NCBI GenBank assembly: GCA_025558075.1
Contig: JAHLKF010000025.1
Coordinates: forward strand, 62,001-126,000
DNA from: Gaertneriomyces semiglobifer
Taxonomy: Eukaryota > Chytridiomycota > Chytridiomycetes > Spizellomycetales > Spizellomycetaceae
Direction: 5' to 3'
Length of the DNA: 64,000 nucleotides
Shown here in pieces: positions 47,544 to 58,532 of the stretch. The position numbers and the translations under genes are program-made. A model generated the notes under the pieces. The model was given only the letters and a program-made list of their open reading frames with translations. It did no database searches and was not told the origin of the DNA. Each line of letters opens with the position of its first letter. The stretch's first letter is position 1.

Positions 47544-48195
47544 CTTTCCGCGCTTTCTCCCTTCTCTTCTATTGCTTGCAATGGCCTTCCTCTCACTCGT
47601 CAACTCCTCCTCCTATTTTCAACTATATCTACCCTTCCGTCGTTGAACTTCATCCATAAATTCCAAGTTAAAAAGAAAGAAAACCCCGCAACACCAATGA
47701 AGCCCTAACACCAGCGCGTGCCATTGCATATCGATAACTTATTTTAAAGAGGCTGCGCAATAGAAGAATTGAGCCGTGAAACTCCGCGGAACCATTTTTG
47801 TCCCAGCCAATCCATTCTCAATTTCTCATTCTCCAACAAATTGCATACACTACCCAAGCGGTCTTTTAGGCGATTCATTCTCGTCGAATTTCTGGTGATG
47901 AGGGCCAACGAAGACTGCTGTCCTGTGCACGACTTTGAAAACGTTGGAGAACGGCATTGCCAGGTTGTGTTCGGCAATAAAATTCAATCGACACCATGGC
48001 AGAGCTTGGATAAATTTATGTCGTATTCCACCATTGCCCCTGGAAGCGCGGTTTTTTCTATAGGCGCTCCCTGATCCTCCTCATCTCACTCTTTCTTATC
48101 ATTGTTCTCATCGTCGTCCAGAATGTGAAGGAACGCCCGAATCAGTCGTCCGTAAGTGCATTATCATGTAAGTCCCCGCAGTAAAATACAATCAG
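47544..48195. other. Intergenic region, KRE33 promoter
   Basis: 650 bp between KRE33 and a tRNA gene. Overlapping open frames of 77-101 codons lie here without family resemblance. A plus-strand frame at about 48013-48186 encodes one hydrophobic segment but has no ATG. Confidence 0.5.
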
Positions 48196-48278
48196 GACAC
48201 CATGGCGGAGTGGTCTAACGCGTAAGACTTGAAATCTTATGTCCTATGGACGCGCAGGTTCGAACCCTGCTGGTGTCG
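48196..48278 (+). tRNA. tRNA-Ser(UGA)
   Basis: 83 nt. The acceptor stem GACACCA pairs with TGGTGTC, the anticodon stem TAAGA with TCTTA around loop CTTGAAA, giving anticodon TGA (reads UCA). A long variable arm is present, as in all serine tRNAs, and the T arm is CAGGTTCGAACCCTG. There is no intron. It is an intact class II tRNA gene. Confidence 0.96.
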
Positions 48279-48622
48279 CTATTTTTGTTTTTTCCCGATA
48301 TTTTATGAAGAATCGGAAGAGTTGCCACAACTTGGCAGATCGCGCAGACGCGTAATTCACGTGACGCGTCCGAAAGGGAGCGCCCACGTAAGCAATGTGA
48401 TCGATAGAAGAGTTTTAACAAAGGCCTCTTCGGAGAGTTGAATCTTGACGACGTTCTTTTTCCAGCCACTAGCGTTTTCCTGACGTTGTCGTTCCATCCC
48501 TTGCTTTCGGTCGTGCGCGAGTGCCAATCAGGGACATCCGCTACAAGGGAGAGCTTCCATCTCTACCCCATACATACTCGCCCTTGTGTCTTTTTTTTTA
48601 CATAAATAGGCTTACTACAACC
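48279..48622. other. Intergenic region, IDH2 promoter
   Basis: 344 bp between the tRNA gene and the IDH2 start codon. T-rich after the tRNA, as for a polymerase III terminator (GCTATTTTTGTTTTTT). No gene seen. Confidence 0.5.
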
Positions 48623-49844
48623 ATGTTCAGATCGGCCCTCTCTCGCGCTGTACGCCAGTCATGCGCTGCGCCAGTCTTCCGTCACATTGCGCCCGTCGCT
48701 TCATCAGTAGCGGCTCGCCGGTCTTTTGCCTCTGCCGCTAGCGAGGGTGCTTACACCGCCGAAGGAAAGCGGATCTGTTCCCTCATACCCGGTGATGTAC
48801 GTGTCATGCACCATGTCCTATACATTTTCAGTGCAATTTTTGACACGTTGGTTTTTTTATTCTTTGTAGGGTATCGGTCCCGAGATTTCTAAATCTGTTG
48901 TTGATATTTTTGCTGCAGAGGGAGTGCCAATTGTTTGGGAATCCGTGGATGTCTACCCGATCTTGAAGGATGGGAAAACCACGATCCCGGATGACGCTCT
49001 TGTGAGCATTAACAAAAACAAAGTCGCATTGAAGGGTCCTCTTGCTACGCCTGTTGGAAAGGGTCACGTTTCTATGAACTTGACGCTGCGGAGAACTTTT
49101 GACCTTTTCGCCAACGTCCGTCCTTGCAAGTCTATTGTCGGATACAAGACGCCGTTTGACGATGTGGACACAGTGTTGATTCGTGAGAACACGGAGGGAG
49201 AGTATTCTGGTATTGAACACGTCGTTGTCGACGGTGTTGTCCAGTCCATCAAGTTGATCACCGAGGAGGCTTCTCGCCGGTGCGCAACGTACGCTTTCGA
49301 GTATGCCCGTGCCATTGGAAGGGAGAGAGTCACTGTTGTCCACAAGGCCAACATCCAGAAGCTTGCTGATGGTCTTTTCCTGTCTGTTACCCAAGACATT
49401 GCCAAGAACTACCCCGACATTGTTCTTGACGACATTCTTCTTGACCGTGTCTGCTTGCAGATTGTGCAGGACCCGACAAAGTACTCTAACACCGTCATGG
49501 TCATGCCGAACCTTTACGGAGACATTCTCTCCGACTTGTGCGCAGGTCTTATTGGCGGACTCGGTTTGACACCCTCTGGTAACATTGGCCAGAAGGCGTC
49601 CATCTTTGAGTCTGTACACGGTACAGCTCCCGACATTGCGGGCAAGGATCTGGCCAACCCGACTGCGTTGTTGCTGAGTGGTGTGATGATGTTGAGGCAC
49701 ATGAAAATGGACCAGCACGCAGACAACATTCAGAGGGCGGTGTTGAAGACGATTGCTGAGGGCAAGGCGCGCACGGGTGATTTGGGTGGTAAGGCCACCA
49801 ACACCCAGTTCACTGAAGCTGTCATTGCCAACCTCAAGCAGTAA
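48623..49844 (+). CDS. IDH2: NAD-dependent isocitrate dehydrogenase, catalytic (IDH2/IDH3-alpha type) subunit
   Basis: Two exons (48623-48796, 48870-49844) give 382 residues. The first 40 residues are rich in Arg, Ala and Ser with no acids ([12 protein letters not shown]), a mitochondrial targeting sequence. The body has [69 protein letters not shown] and [14 protein letters not shown]. The SLNLTLRR-type substrate region reads [16 protein letters not shown], with the arginines that bind isocitrate. It converts isocitrate to 2-oxoglutarate in the TCA cycle and is AMP-regulated in the hetero-oligomer. The other subunit is not in the window. Codon use is strongly biased, which leaves a long antisense open frame. 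Confidence 0.95.
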
Positions 49845-50215
49845 CCGACTTGTCAAGTCAACACGTAGTTGTTGATACACGGGCCCTTGGGATGGAGGTG
49901 AGGACGAGAGATGGATGAGGGATGAGTGGAAAGGGAGGGTTGCCGCGACCTGAACCAGCCCAACTTCAAAGACCGCTATTTGTTCACGTAGGGGGGAGGC
50001 TGCACCCTTGCTTTTTTTTGTCATTTTTTGTACAGCATTTGGGACGTGAATAGAACGGTAAAACAAAACCACATATTACTTGCAAAAAAAAACAATATCC
50101 TCTTAAGCTACTTGGCAAATGCTCCTCTGTCCTGTCTTGCACGCAGCTATTGCGTTCTTTTCCAGCTGGTACCGTCGGTAACCCGCGGAGAAGACTGGGA
50201 TTTCTGACATAAGCT

Positions 50216-50317
50216 GAATTTGAATTTGAATTTGAACAGAATGTGAAACGCTGTTGAAGGAACAAACAAACACACTCTCGTGTGTGCCCGTGATGACACA
50301 AACAAATTCAAATTCAA
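50216..50317. repeat. GAATTT tandem repeat with inverted partner
   Basis: Three and a half GAATTT units (50216-50237) and a CAAATTCAAATTC block (50303-50315) of opposite orientation, about 65 bp apart, can pair over about 13 bp. Seen directly; no function claimed. Confidence 0.7.
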
Positions 50318-51131
50318 GGTTAATAAGTTGGAGTGACACACATATGACTTTATTAATACGTCCCATGGTTGAGGGGAAAGAAGAAATGGAAAACACAGGC
50401 TGAGACTGTGAGTTCGAATAGAAACTTTATAACTTTCCAAAAGAAATTCCAACAAGAAGCGTCACAGTTCGGTGTTCCGTGGATACAGTCAGTGCACATG
50501 CATATGATGATGCGTTGTTGCGATGGGAACACTCGGGGTCTTTCTTTTCCAATACGAGTGTCTTGCTCTCAATCCAATATGCGTGTCTGCCTCGTGACGT
50601 CCCTTGCATGCTGCAGATCCCATCCATCCATCCAATAAGAAAGAAGAGAATGTCTTGTCGCTTGCAACCGATAAGACAATGACTATGATCCCATCCAATA
50701 ATAATAATTAATAAGAGAATGGATCCATGTATCGGGCTTTTCGCCCCATTCGAAACAGAACAGGCGACACAAACGACGCATTAATTGATTCTTGTGGCGG
50801 GGACATGAAACACCCGTTTTAATCAATCAAGTAATAAATTACATAAGCATTTCCCCGAAACTCCGCGCGTTTCCCGCGTTTCGAGCGCCGAGTTAACTGA
50901 ATTTAAACGTTTAACGTTGCATTAACGTTGATCTTGGAACGGGAGACTCGGGAAGAGAAGAAGACACCTTGTGTTTTTTTTGAGGAGACCGTCCATGATG
51001 AGATCAAGTGCGGGGTTTCTTCAGCCGAGTATCCAGCCCATTGGGTGTCTTTCGACGATGGAAATGTGTTTTGGAACCAAGATGAAAGTGGATCTGACGT
51101 TTGAAGCTGATGTTGAAATTGACGGACGGGA

Positions 51132-51138
51132 TATAAAA
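51132..51138 (+). promoter_or_regulatory. TATA box of the secreted repeat protein gene
   Basis: TATAAAA lies 140 bp before the ATG at 51272, a distance close to that seen for the HAD gene. Confidence 0.55.
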
Positions 51139-51271
51139 ACGGGAGCTTGCCGCGCATCTCGCATCTTTGGTGTGATAGAGTTTACTTCACGACCATCCAT
51201 ATCAACCATCAACCCCATTCACCTCTCTCCATTCCACCGAAACAAACTTGTCTTCCAACATAACCACCGTC

Positions 51272-52510
51272 ATGTATCACTCATCACTACTTCGGCTGTT
51301 TGTCATCGGGTCTTGTGCCATATCATCCATTGTTGCCGTGCCTGTCCCGCAGGCGACGGGAACCCCAGCACCACCAGCACCGCCGAAAGTGGACACCAAA
51401 GGAGCATTCGGCACTCCCGTAGCCCTTGGCGGAGGCAATGTACAGACAGATATCCTTTATCCTCCCGGTCCCAATGGTGCTTTTGAAATCGAGTTCGCCA
51501 ACGCTGCAGAAAACTCTATCGTCGTCGACATAAATCCGAACCCTGCCGCTCCGCCTGCTGGATTCATCTTCCTGGATCCTGTCACCTTCAAGGTGAAGCT
51601 TGCACAGAGCAGTGCTGGTGCCACGCTGCAAAAGATTGATTGGATCTTTGACCCTGCTGGTAAGTGTTCGTCTCGCTTTGCAGAAGTTCTTCTACGAATA
51701 CGCCCCTTAATCGCGTGTCTCTTCCAACAGCCTCTTTCATGACCAAGGTAGAGGTAGCCAACGGCACAATCGGCAAACTTGACCCAGCGACCAACACTTT
51801 TACCATTGGTGCATCCTTGGGTGAACTCGAATTTGAACGCGAGGAGAACGAATATACTCTCAAGACCAATGACCTCAACGGCGAATGGGGCATCTTCCTC
51901 CCCGTCGCCGCTGTTAAACCGTCTGCTGAGGGTAAACCTGAAATTGGCATCACCAGCGAATTTATCAAACCAGCGCCACTGTCGGGTGGAAACTTTAAAA
52001 ACGATGTCCTATTCCCTGCTTCGGTATGCTGCTCACTCTTCCTTTCTGTTCACCAAGTGCTTGTCATTTACATTTTGCTCTCTCCCTCATTAGGCCGCTG
52101 GAGCTTTCGAAATCGAGTACACCGCAGCAACTCCCAACTTGCTTACCGTCACCACAAATCCTACTCCAGGAGGAGCCGCCCCGGCTGGCTTCAAGTTTGC
52201 TGACCCAGCGTCCTACACAGTCAAACTCTCCTCAACGCCCACCAATGCCACATTGACCAAGATCGACTACTTTTACTCGCAAGCCCTGCAAGCCACAGTT
52301 GACGTGAACGCTGCCGCCATCGGTAAACTCGACCCAGCAACCAAAGCGTTTGTTGTAGAGGGTCAGGGTGAATTCGAGCATGAAGTGGAGGAGAAAGAAT
52401 GGACTCTGAAAGCCAACGATCTAAATGGCGAATGGGCCATGTTCGTTCGTGAGGGTACGGCGCCGGCGCCTGCCCCTGCTCCCGCTCCCCCACCTAAATG
52501 CAGTGCATAA
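51272..52510 (+). CDS. Secreted protein with two tandem homologous domains
   Basis: Three exons (51272-51659, 51731-52023, 52094-52510) give 365 residues. A signal peptide (hydrophobic LLRLFVIGSCAISSIVA) is followed by a Pro-rich stretch. Two related domains follow, about 53-187 and 215-346. Each begins GGN...D(I/V)L(Y/F)P, then GAFEIE(F/Y), PPAGF or PAGFKFADP, (A)TL(Q/T)KIDW or KIDYF, IGKLDPAT and ends NDLNGEW. A Pro/Ala-rich tail with one late Cys closes the chain. There are no transmembrane helices after the signal, no catalytic motif and few cysteines. I do not recognise the family. Both domains look like compact beta-rich units. Intron 1 interrupts domain 1 but not the same point of domain 2. 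High Ala/Pro/Thr content and strong TATA box suggest a well-expressed extracellular or wall protein. Confidence 0.8.
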
Positions 52511-52764
52511 AGGAGCTTTTTCTTCAAAGGGGCAAAACCGCCTGTATATACTACATAGTGTAGCGGCTTGTAAATAGCGTCTCTAAGGTTATCCTATATA
52601 GATCCACCGGCGGTCTTATTGGTAATAAGCTGGATCCAAAAATTATCAAGTACGAAGCTTATTCCACGTCCATGTCCATGTCCAGTTAAATAGTTAAAAT
52701 GAAAAAAAAAATGGTACCATGAGTGTGCCCCTCGACATCCCATGTACATGTATTGATACCATGT

Positions 52765-54753
52765 CTACAGACGTTGCGACATTGCTCGAGTTTGCGCCGT
52801 ATCTTGCATGCGCATTTCCTCGACCCGGTTCACCTGTGAGACCTCCGTCGTATTCCCAGTCACGGGACCTGCGACAATCTCACCATCCATCCTGAAGCGA
52901 TCCGCTCCGGCTTCTGCGTCATCATCCATGTCTAGAACTACCGATGAAGACGCGCCTGCAGACGAGAGACGACCCATCTCTATCATACTTGCTCCATCCA
53001 AGCTCCATTCACTGGCACCCGGTACAACTCCCTCGCGTTGTGGTCCCAACCCTCTCCCGGACGCAGCAGGGTCCGCATCTTCATCAGCGGACGCACGTGC
53101 ACTTCGTTGGATGGACGTTCTTGGTAGACCGACTTTATGTTTTCTTCGCCATAGCTTTGCCGGTTTCGGCTCCCTTCCGCGTCGCGCTTCTTCTTTCCGC
53201 TTTCGCTTTTCCATTTTGAGTCGTTTGAATGCGCCTGGACCGCTACTCCATTTTGCTTCATCTTGCGCTTTGAGATACTCATATGTGGTGGTGTCAAGAT
53301 AGACTGTAAACAGATAACAATGAGATTGGCAAAAGGCCACGCGAAAATGGATGATGTGCACTTCGAACTCACTCAATAATGTATGGTAGTAAAACAAGAC
53401 GCCAACATACACAGCTATCGTTAGCGTAACAATAGCGCTAATGAGGAGCAATGCTGCCGTAACCTGCGGTGTCCCGGAATGAGTATTAAAAAATACTCCA
53501 ACTGGCGAAAATAAACAAACGAACAGAAGGGAGACTCCCGGTGAGAAAAACCAAAAGGGCGAAATGGCGAAAAAAAATAACACTGAAAAATGTGGCGTTT
53601 TGCTCACCTCGTTGCTCAAAGACATGTCTCTTACTAAAATAAATACCGAATCCATATAAAGCAGTTCCACCAAACCACGTGCATAAAATGACTGTCAACC
53701 CCACAAAAGCATAGAACCACCGGTAATTCCTTCTCCCAATGCAATTTCCCAACCAAACACAGTGGTGATCGAACCCTTCCACGCACTTATTACACATCTT
53801 GCAGTGCTTTGTGCCATGCTTCACATTGACGCAGCAGATATTGCACCACCCCGTTTGGAGATCCACGACCGGGATGCCGTTGACTTTTTCGAAATGTACG
53901 TTCCGCTCCATGTCTGCACGTGCTACGATTGGGTCTTCGGTATCCGTTGACATGGTACACAACAGACATATAGCGTGGAGGAGTGTGAGACCGGCGGGGA
54001 CTGTGTAGAACACTGTGCGCGTGGGAAAAGCGAGTAGGCGGACGGAAAACGGGAAATAGGTCAGGAGAGCCAGCGGATAGATGAGAATGACCAGAACGGT
54101 CTGAACTATTGTGTGACGGAGAAAACGGCCGATATGAGCCAAGATCATATGGAGAGCATTACAAAAAGAAGCAATATTTACGTACCATGATACGGCCGCT
54201 GCCACGCATTCCGTCGCCACCATAGATTGAGGTCTTGTTTTCGTTGGCTGAGCTCGTCAGAACTTCCCACGGTAGAGACATCGCCATAACCCGTCACAAT
54301 AAGCGGTAACTTGATCTTCTTCGGTCTTCTCGGGGTAGTTGGATCCCGTTTTTGAGGAACATGAGTGGGGATGACCCCAGATAAACCAGGGTGTTCTTGT
54401 TGTTGGAGATACGCGTTGGACTCGTGCTCAGGACGTTGTTGGGACAGAGATGTGGTATTAGAGTATAAATCCGACGAGTTTGAAGGGGCAGGACTAGGAG
54501 GATCAGATCGCTGGCCCGGAGTGTCGGCGTCTGATGCTTGTATATGCCCCGATACTGCCGGCGGGACCGGGTCGTCCAAAGCAGGCAATGGGATATCATC
54601 CGGTGCCGCAGGCGTCTGGACGACGACAAGCTGGTCAATACGAGCTGCTGATTCTGCTTCGGCGGTCGTCACATCGGTTCCTTTGAGCATGGCCAGAACA
54701 TAAAGAACCTTAAAAATACTCGGACAGGTTCGTCGCTCCAAAAAGTGTTCCAT
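52765..54753 (-). CDS. DHHC palmitoyltransferase
   Basis: Four exons (54753-54186, 54105-53608, 53501-53373, 53303-52765) give 577 residues. A disordered Ser/Pro-rich N terminus of about 170 residues is followed by RRNAWQRPYHVQTVLVIL, like the RxNGW...P.H start of the ZDHHC1/11 group, and two membrane segments. The zinc-binding domain has CNICCVNVKHGTKHCKMCNKCVEGFDHHCVWLGNCIGRRNY split here as CNICC...KHCKMC, GFDHHC (catalytic DHHC) and GNCIGRRNYRWF. Two more membrane segments follow, then a charged C-terminal tail with a Lys/Arg-rich stretch. These enzymes attach palmitate to cysteines of membrane proteins. The N-terminal end before MLKGTD is less certain. Confidence 0.9.
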
Positions 54754-55066
54754 TTTCACGCGTTCTGCGAAACTCCCGACAGCGCATCACGTGACCACAA
54801 AGGGCGGGTTCAAAAAGTTGCGACTACGAAAGCATTTGGCAAACGACAGCGAAGGCAGCGAGAGAACGAAAGCGAGACGACGTATCAATTGATTCAGCTG
54901 GTGGGTGTGGGCGTGTGGTGACAAGGAGGTGGGTTCGGGTGCTGGTGAAATTATTGTCAGGATGTCTGGTGCTAAAACATGACATCCGCCCAGCAGATCG
55001 TCGAAAACCATCATACAAAGATATATCTCATTTTGCATTAGTCTGCGCATCGGCTGTGAAGAAACC
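54754..55066. other. Divergent promoter region, DHHC / NDUFAF1
   Basis: 313 bp between start codons on opposite strands. No gene seen. Confidence 0.5.
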
Positions 55067-55967
55067 ATGCCGCCTCCGGCGAAGCCGTCTCTTGGGCACG
55101 GTCTGCGTGTCCTTTCATCCTACTTTCGACGTTCCTGGGACTACATCTCGGACCAATCCTCCAACACCATCAAATTCTCCTATGATTGGAAATCCGACTT
55201 ACCCATGTATAAACTCAACTCTGTCGAAGCACTTCAAGACTGGGTTGTAGGATCAGATGCAGATATCGGGGGACTCTCGGAAGCATTCTGGGGCCTGACG
55301 AATGACCGAACCGCGTTGTTCTGGGGAAAGATCAGTACAGAGATCCCGCAGGGTGCAAAGCTGGATCGATCAGGTTATGCGGGGATCAGAAGCAAGGAAA
55401 AGCAATTGACGCTGTTTCACCGGCCGAGATGGGATACGAGTTTGTATAGGTATTTGGCTATAAGAGCCAGAGGCGATACGAGACAGTGGTTTGTCAATTT
55501 GCAGACAGATAGTATGTACCCGACGTATCTGTGGCAACATCGGCTTTATTTCAAAAATCCGGGAGAATGGGAGACGATCATGGTGAGTAGATGCGTTTTG
55601 GGGCCAGTTACAAGCAGATGCTCGGTTGAGCTGATAAACCGTCTTGTAGATCCCGTTCCGCGATTTCGTGTTGACATCTCAAGGGTACGTCCAGAAACGA
55701 CAACTCGCCATGGACCGTACAAAAATAAAAACCGTGGGATTCTCGATTGTTCGACAACCCGGAGATTTCTCTTTGGAATTGGACTGGATCAAAGCTATCA
55801 ACACGCCTCGCACGTTCGGAGACTATGATGTGCTGGATAAGGGAGAGTATTTGGATCAACAAGGCAACCTCCGACGGTTGAAGGAGGGACAGGATCTGAA
55901 AGATGTCCTGGGCACGCGGGTGAGAGTTTGGGATGGTCCAGAGAAAAGTCCGCACAGAGAGAAATAG
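55067..55967 (+). CDS. NDUFAF1: Complex I intermediate-associated protein CIA30/NDUFAF1
   Basis: Two exons (55067-55582, 55650-55967) give 277 residues. CIA30-domain features: LNSVEALQDWVVGSDADIGG, LFWGKIS, SGYAGIRSK, LAIRARGDTRQWFVNLQTDS, then after the join IPFRDFVLTSQGYVQ, and KTVGFSIVRQPGDFSLELDWIKA. The protein fits the jelly-roll CIA30 family that assembles the membrane arm of respiratory complex I. Its presence implies the organism has complex I. The first 20 residues are basic and could target mitochondria, though weakly. The intron is small and phase 0. Confidence 0.93.
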
Positions 55968-56170
55968 GCAGCTTCTTGTACATAGCATCTATAGGAGTAG
56001 ATCTAATTCTTGGAAACGTAGATACGCACATATTTAATGCAATGCACATGGATACAACTGGCTCCAAAAGTGTTATTAACTAGTAGATATAGCTTTCGTC
56101 ACTAAACTTGCAAACAAATTGTACACGCCGGTTGACCTTCCCCTCAAGGTCAGCTGCTTCTTTACTTCAA

Positions 56171-58268
56171 CTACACAAACGAGGGGGTAATCGCCTGGGC
56201 TGCTGCTTTATAAGACGCTAGCCTATCTACTCCTTGGCTGCCGTACCAGAAAAGCACCCAGTTGGTACCTCCTAAGCGATAGCTTCCATCGGACCGTTCA
56301 AAGTACCTTATCATTCATAAGATGGTGGCGTACAGAGGGAAGTAGGAGCATGAGAAGAGCGAGAAGAATTCAAAGGAACGAGGAACTTACCACTTGTTGA
56401 CAGGATTATCGGCGCGACTTCTCCAACTCAGGTTCTTGTACTTTTTTCTTAACTGTTTCCACAAAATGTCAGCCACCCCAATGCCTTGGCTCGTCGGGGC
56501 AACAGCAAATTTGTCCAAATAAGGTATGGGAGGTGCATCACCGATAGGGTCGACCTCATGTGTTACGATGGCTGCTCCATCATAATTTCCTGCCACAATC
56601 GCCGTGTCCAAGATTCCATCTGCTCGTTTCCAATACTTTGCACTATCAAGTGTCCGGCCAAATGATTTCTCTAGCAAGTCTTGAAGCCGCGGTAAATCAA
56701 GCGTGTGCAATGTGGTGTGAACTTCTACTCGAAGGCCGTGTCTGAGAACCGTTGGAAGATACGGCGCGCCGTGCTCCCGCGGTGGTTGGACGAGCGTTTG
56801 TTCGATGGATCCAGACATGAGTGGTTTGTCGGTGATAAGGTTGGTGATGAGCGCCGCTGAAGACGTTGCGGATGCTACAATCGCAGAAGATGAACTGGGC
56901 AGCGCGGAAAGCACCGCGCGTGCAATTTCGAGATCCATCAGTTGGTGTCGAACAGCAGCGCGGGACGTGGAATGATGTTCGGTAAATACTTCAAGCGTAC
57001 CCCATTCCCCCATAATTGACGCGCGCACCTGGTCGTATTCGTGCTGGAGGTTGACAAATCCGATGGGTTGCCCATTCGCAGTCAGGCCGCCCCTGTCGTT
57101 AATGAGTATAGCTTTAACAGGTGACGTGATGGGCGAGGCGTCTGCCGTCATTGCTTTCGCGATAGACAACATTGCTTCACGAATAGGCACTTGGGTATGC
57201 TTGAACGTCGATTTGTCCTCTCCCAGTGTAGCAATGACAGGAATTTCCCCGAGACCCAAAGCCATCGTGACGGGATCCAGATTGACGGAAACATCTACAC
57301 CATGCTTTATTGGCGCAGTCTGAAAGACGCCCGTATAGACAGGCATGGCTCGATCGCCCGCTGCCTCAATAAAATCGACAAGTCGGTACAGCTCTTTGAG
57401 TGTTCGCTCTCTTGCGACATTGATAGGGTCCTGATGCTTGTAATCTGCCGATGGTGGTGATTCAATCACTAAGATTGGAGATAAGCCTAACTTTCGCAGT
57501 CGGACCAGTGTGTTTGCCATGGCGGATAGATTCGCATCCGAAAGACCAGGCTGAACCTTGATCAAACCCAGGCGTTCATCTTGTCGGCGCCCGACTGCGA
57601 TGAGTTCCTCGGCTGCTGTCTGAGGGTCGCTCATCGTCGCATTATCGGTGTTGGACACTGGGCGCTTAACCAGATCGCGATAATGCATTTCGCCAGAACT
57701 TCCAAGTCGTTGATCCGGTACTTTGTTGAACCTCTTGAGAAAACCGCGTGCCTCTCGCTGAGATGGCATGCCATGCAGGACATCCAAAATGAGTTCCTGC
57801 AGTTTTCAAATTTGATGAGCGAAACGAGAAACTAATTTTGCAGGTAAAGTAACCTACACGATCTTGTTCATGTTTGTTCTTCTTCCCGGCTGAAGCCGGA
57901 GAACTCTCTGACGAGGATGACGAAGACGAGGTAGATTGACTAGAAGAATGCGAATGAGCTGAAGATGGTGAAGGTGCTGCAGAGTTGGAGGATGACGAAG
58001 ACGATGCGTTACGCGAGGCCACAGCAGGGTAGTCGATGGTGCAGCGTCCGAAACGCGAAGCTGAAGACAGCGGGCAGGACGACAACACGGATGCCCACCC
58101 GACCGAAGCCGGCAAAAGTGTTTGCCGTAGCGCAATCATGCCAAAGTTCAGCGCCGTGAGAGAGTATCTGCTGGTTCCTGGCCTCTGCATCTGCCCAGTG
58201 GCCTTTTGATGAAAGTGCGAAAATGCCTGGCGTCCGTCGCGGGATCGTGCCAGACGCGCTGGGGGCAT
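56171..58268 (-). CDS. ARG2: Mitochondrial N-acetylglutamate synthase
   Basis: Three exons (58268-57858, 57796-56391, 56306-56171) give 650 residues. The N terminus is basic and Ser-rich (MPPARLARSRDGRQ), probably a targeting sequence, with a long poly-Ser part. After ELILDVLHGMPSQREARGFLKRF comes an amino-acid-kinase-like domain (LGLIKVQPGLSD, SPILVIESP, AILINDRGG). The C-terminal vertebrate-like/fungal NAT domain has KYWKRADGILDTAIVAGNYDGAAIVTHE split by short gaps, PYLDKFAVAPTSQGIGVADILWKQL and [21 protein letters not shown]. It makes N-acetylglutamate, the first step of arginine synthesis. The last exon completes the NKWYFERS motif, confirming the splice. Confidence 0.94.
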
Positions 58269-58532
58269 CAACCCTACTTAGATTGCGTTTATCGACTACC
58301 AATAAGGACAATAGTTTTGAATATCAATAAACATGTCACATGACTTGGCCAACATCGACAAGGACGGAATCTTAAGACGAGGACCATTCTGGTTCATCTT
58401 GTTACATAAACGACGAATAGGAGGAGCCTAGTCGTTTAGGCCGTCCTGCAGACCCTCGGTCCGTCGTCCTGTCGCTTGTGTGCTCCTTCTTCTGCTACTC
58501 CGGCCTCCTTTCTATCTTCCAACGCTGGCCAG
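58269..58532. other. Divergent promoter region, ARG2 / HDAC
   Basis: 264 bp between start codons on opposite strands. No gene seen. Confidence 0.5.

Larger units (their letters stand above)
49845..51271. other. 1.4-kb intergenic region
   Basis: No gene supported on either strand. It contains a GAATTT repeat at 50216-50237 with an inverted partner at about 50303-50315, CCAT repeats near 50627, an AT-rich TAATAATAATTAATAA stretch near 50700, and a TATA box at 51132. Confidence 0.5.

Noticed and set aside
47544..47603. Twenty extra N-terminal codons of KRE33
   Set aside because: The extension begins with TTG, not ATG; the conserved start of the protein follows the ATG at 47543.
48828..50072. 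A 414-codon minus-strand open frame
   Set aside because: It lies antisense to IDH2, whose identity is certain. Strong codon bias in the sense gene leaves the opposite frame open; the antisense protein resembles nothing.
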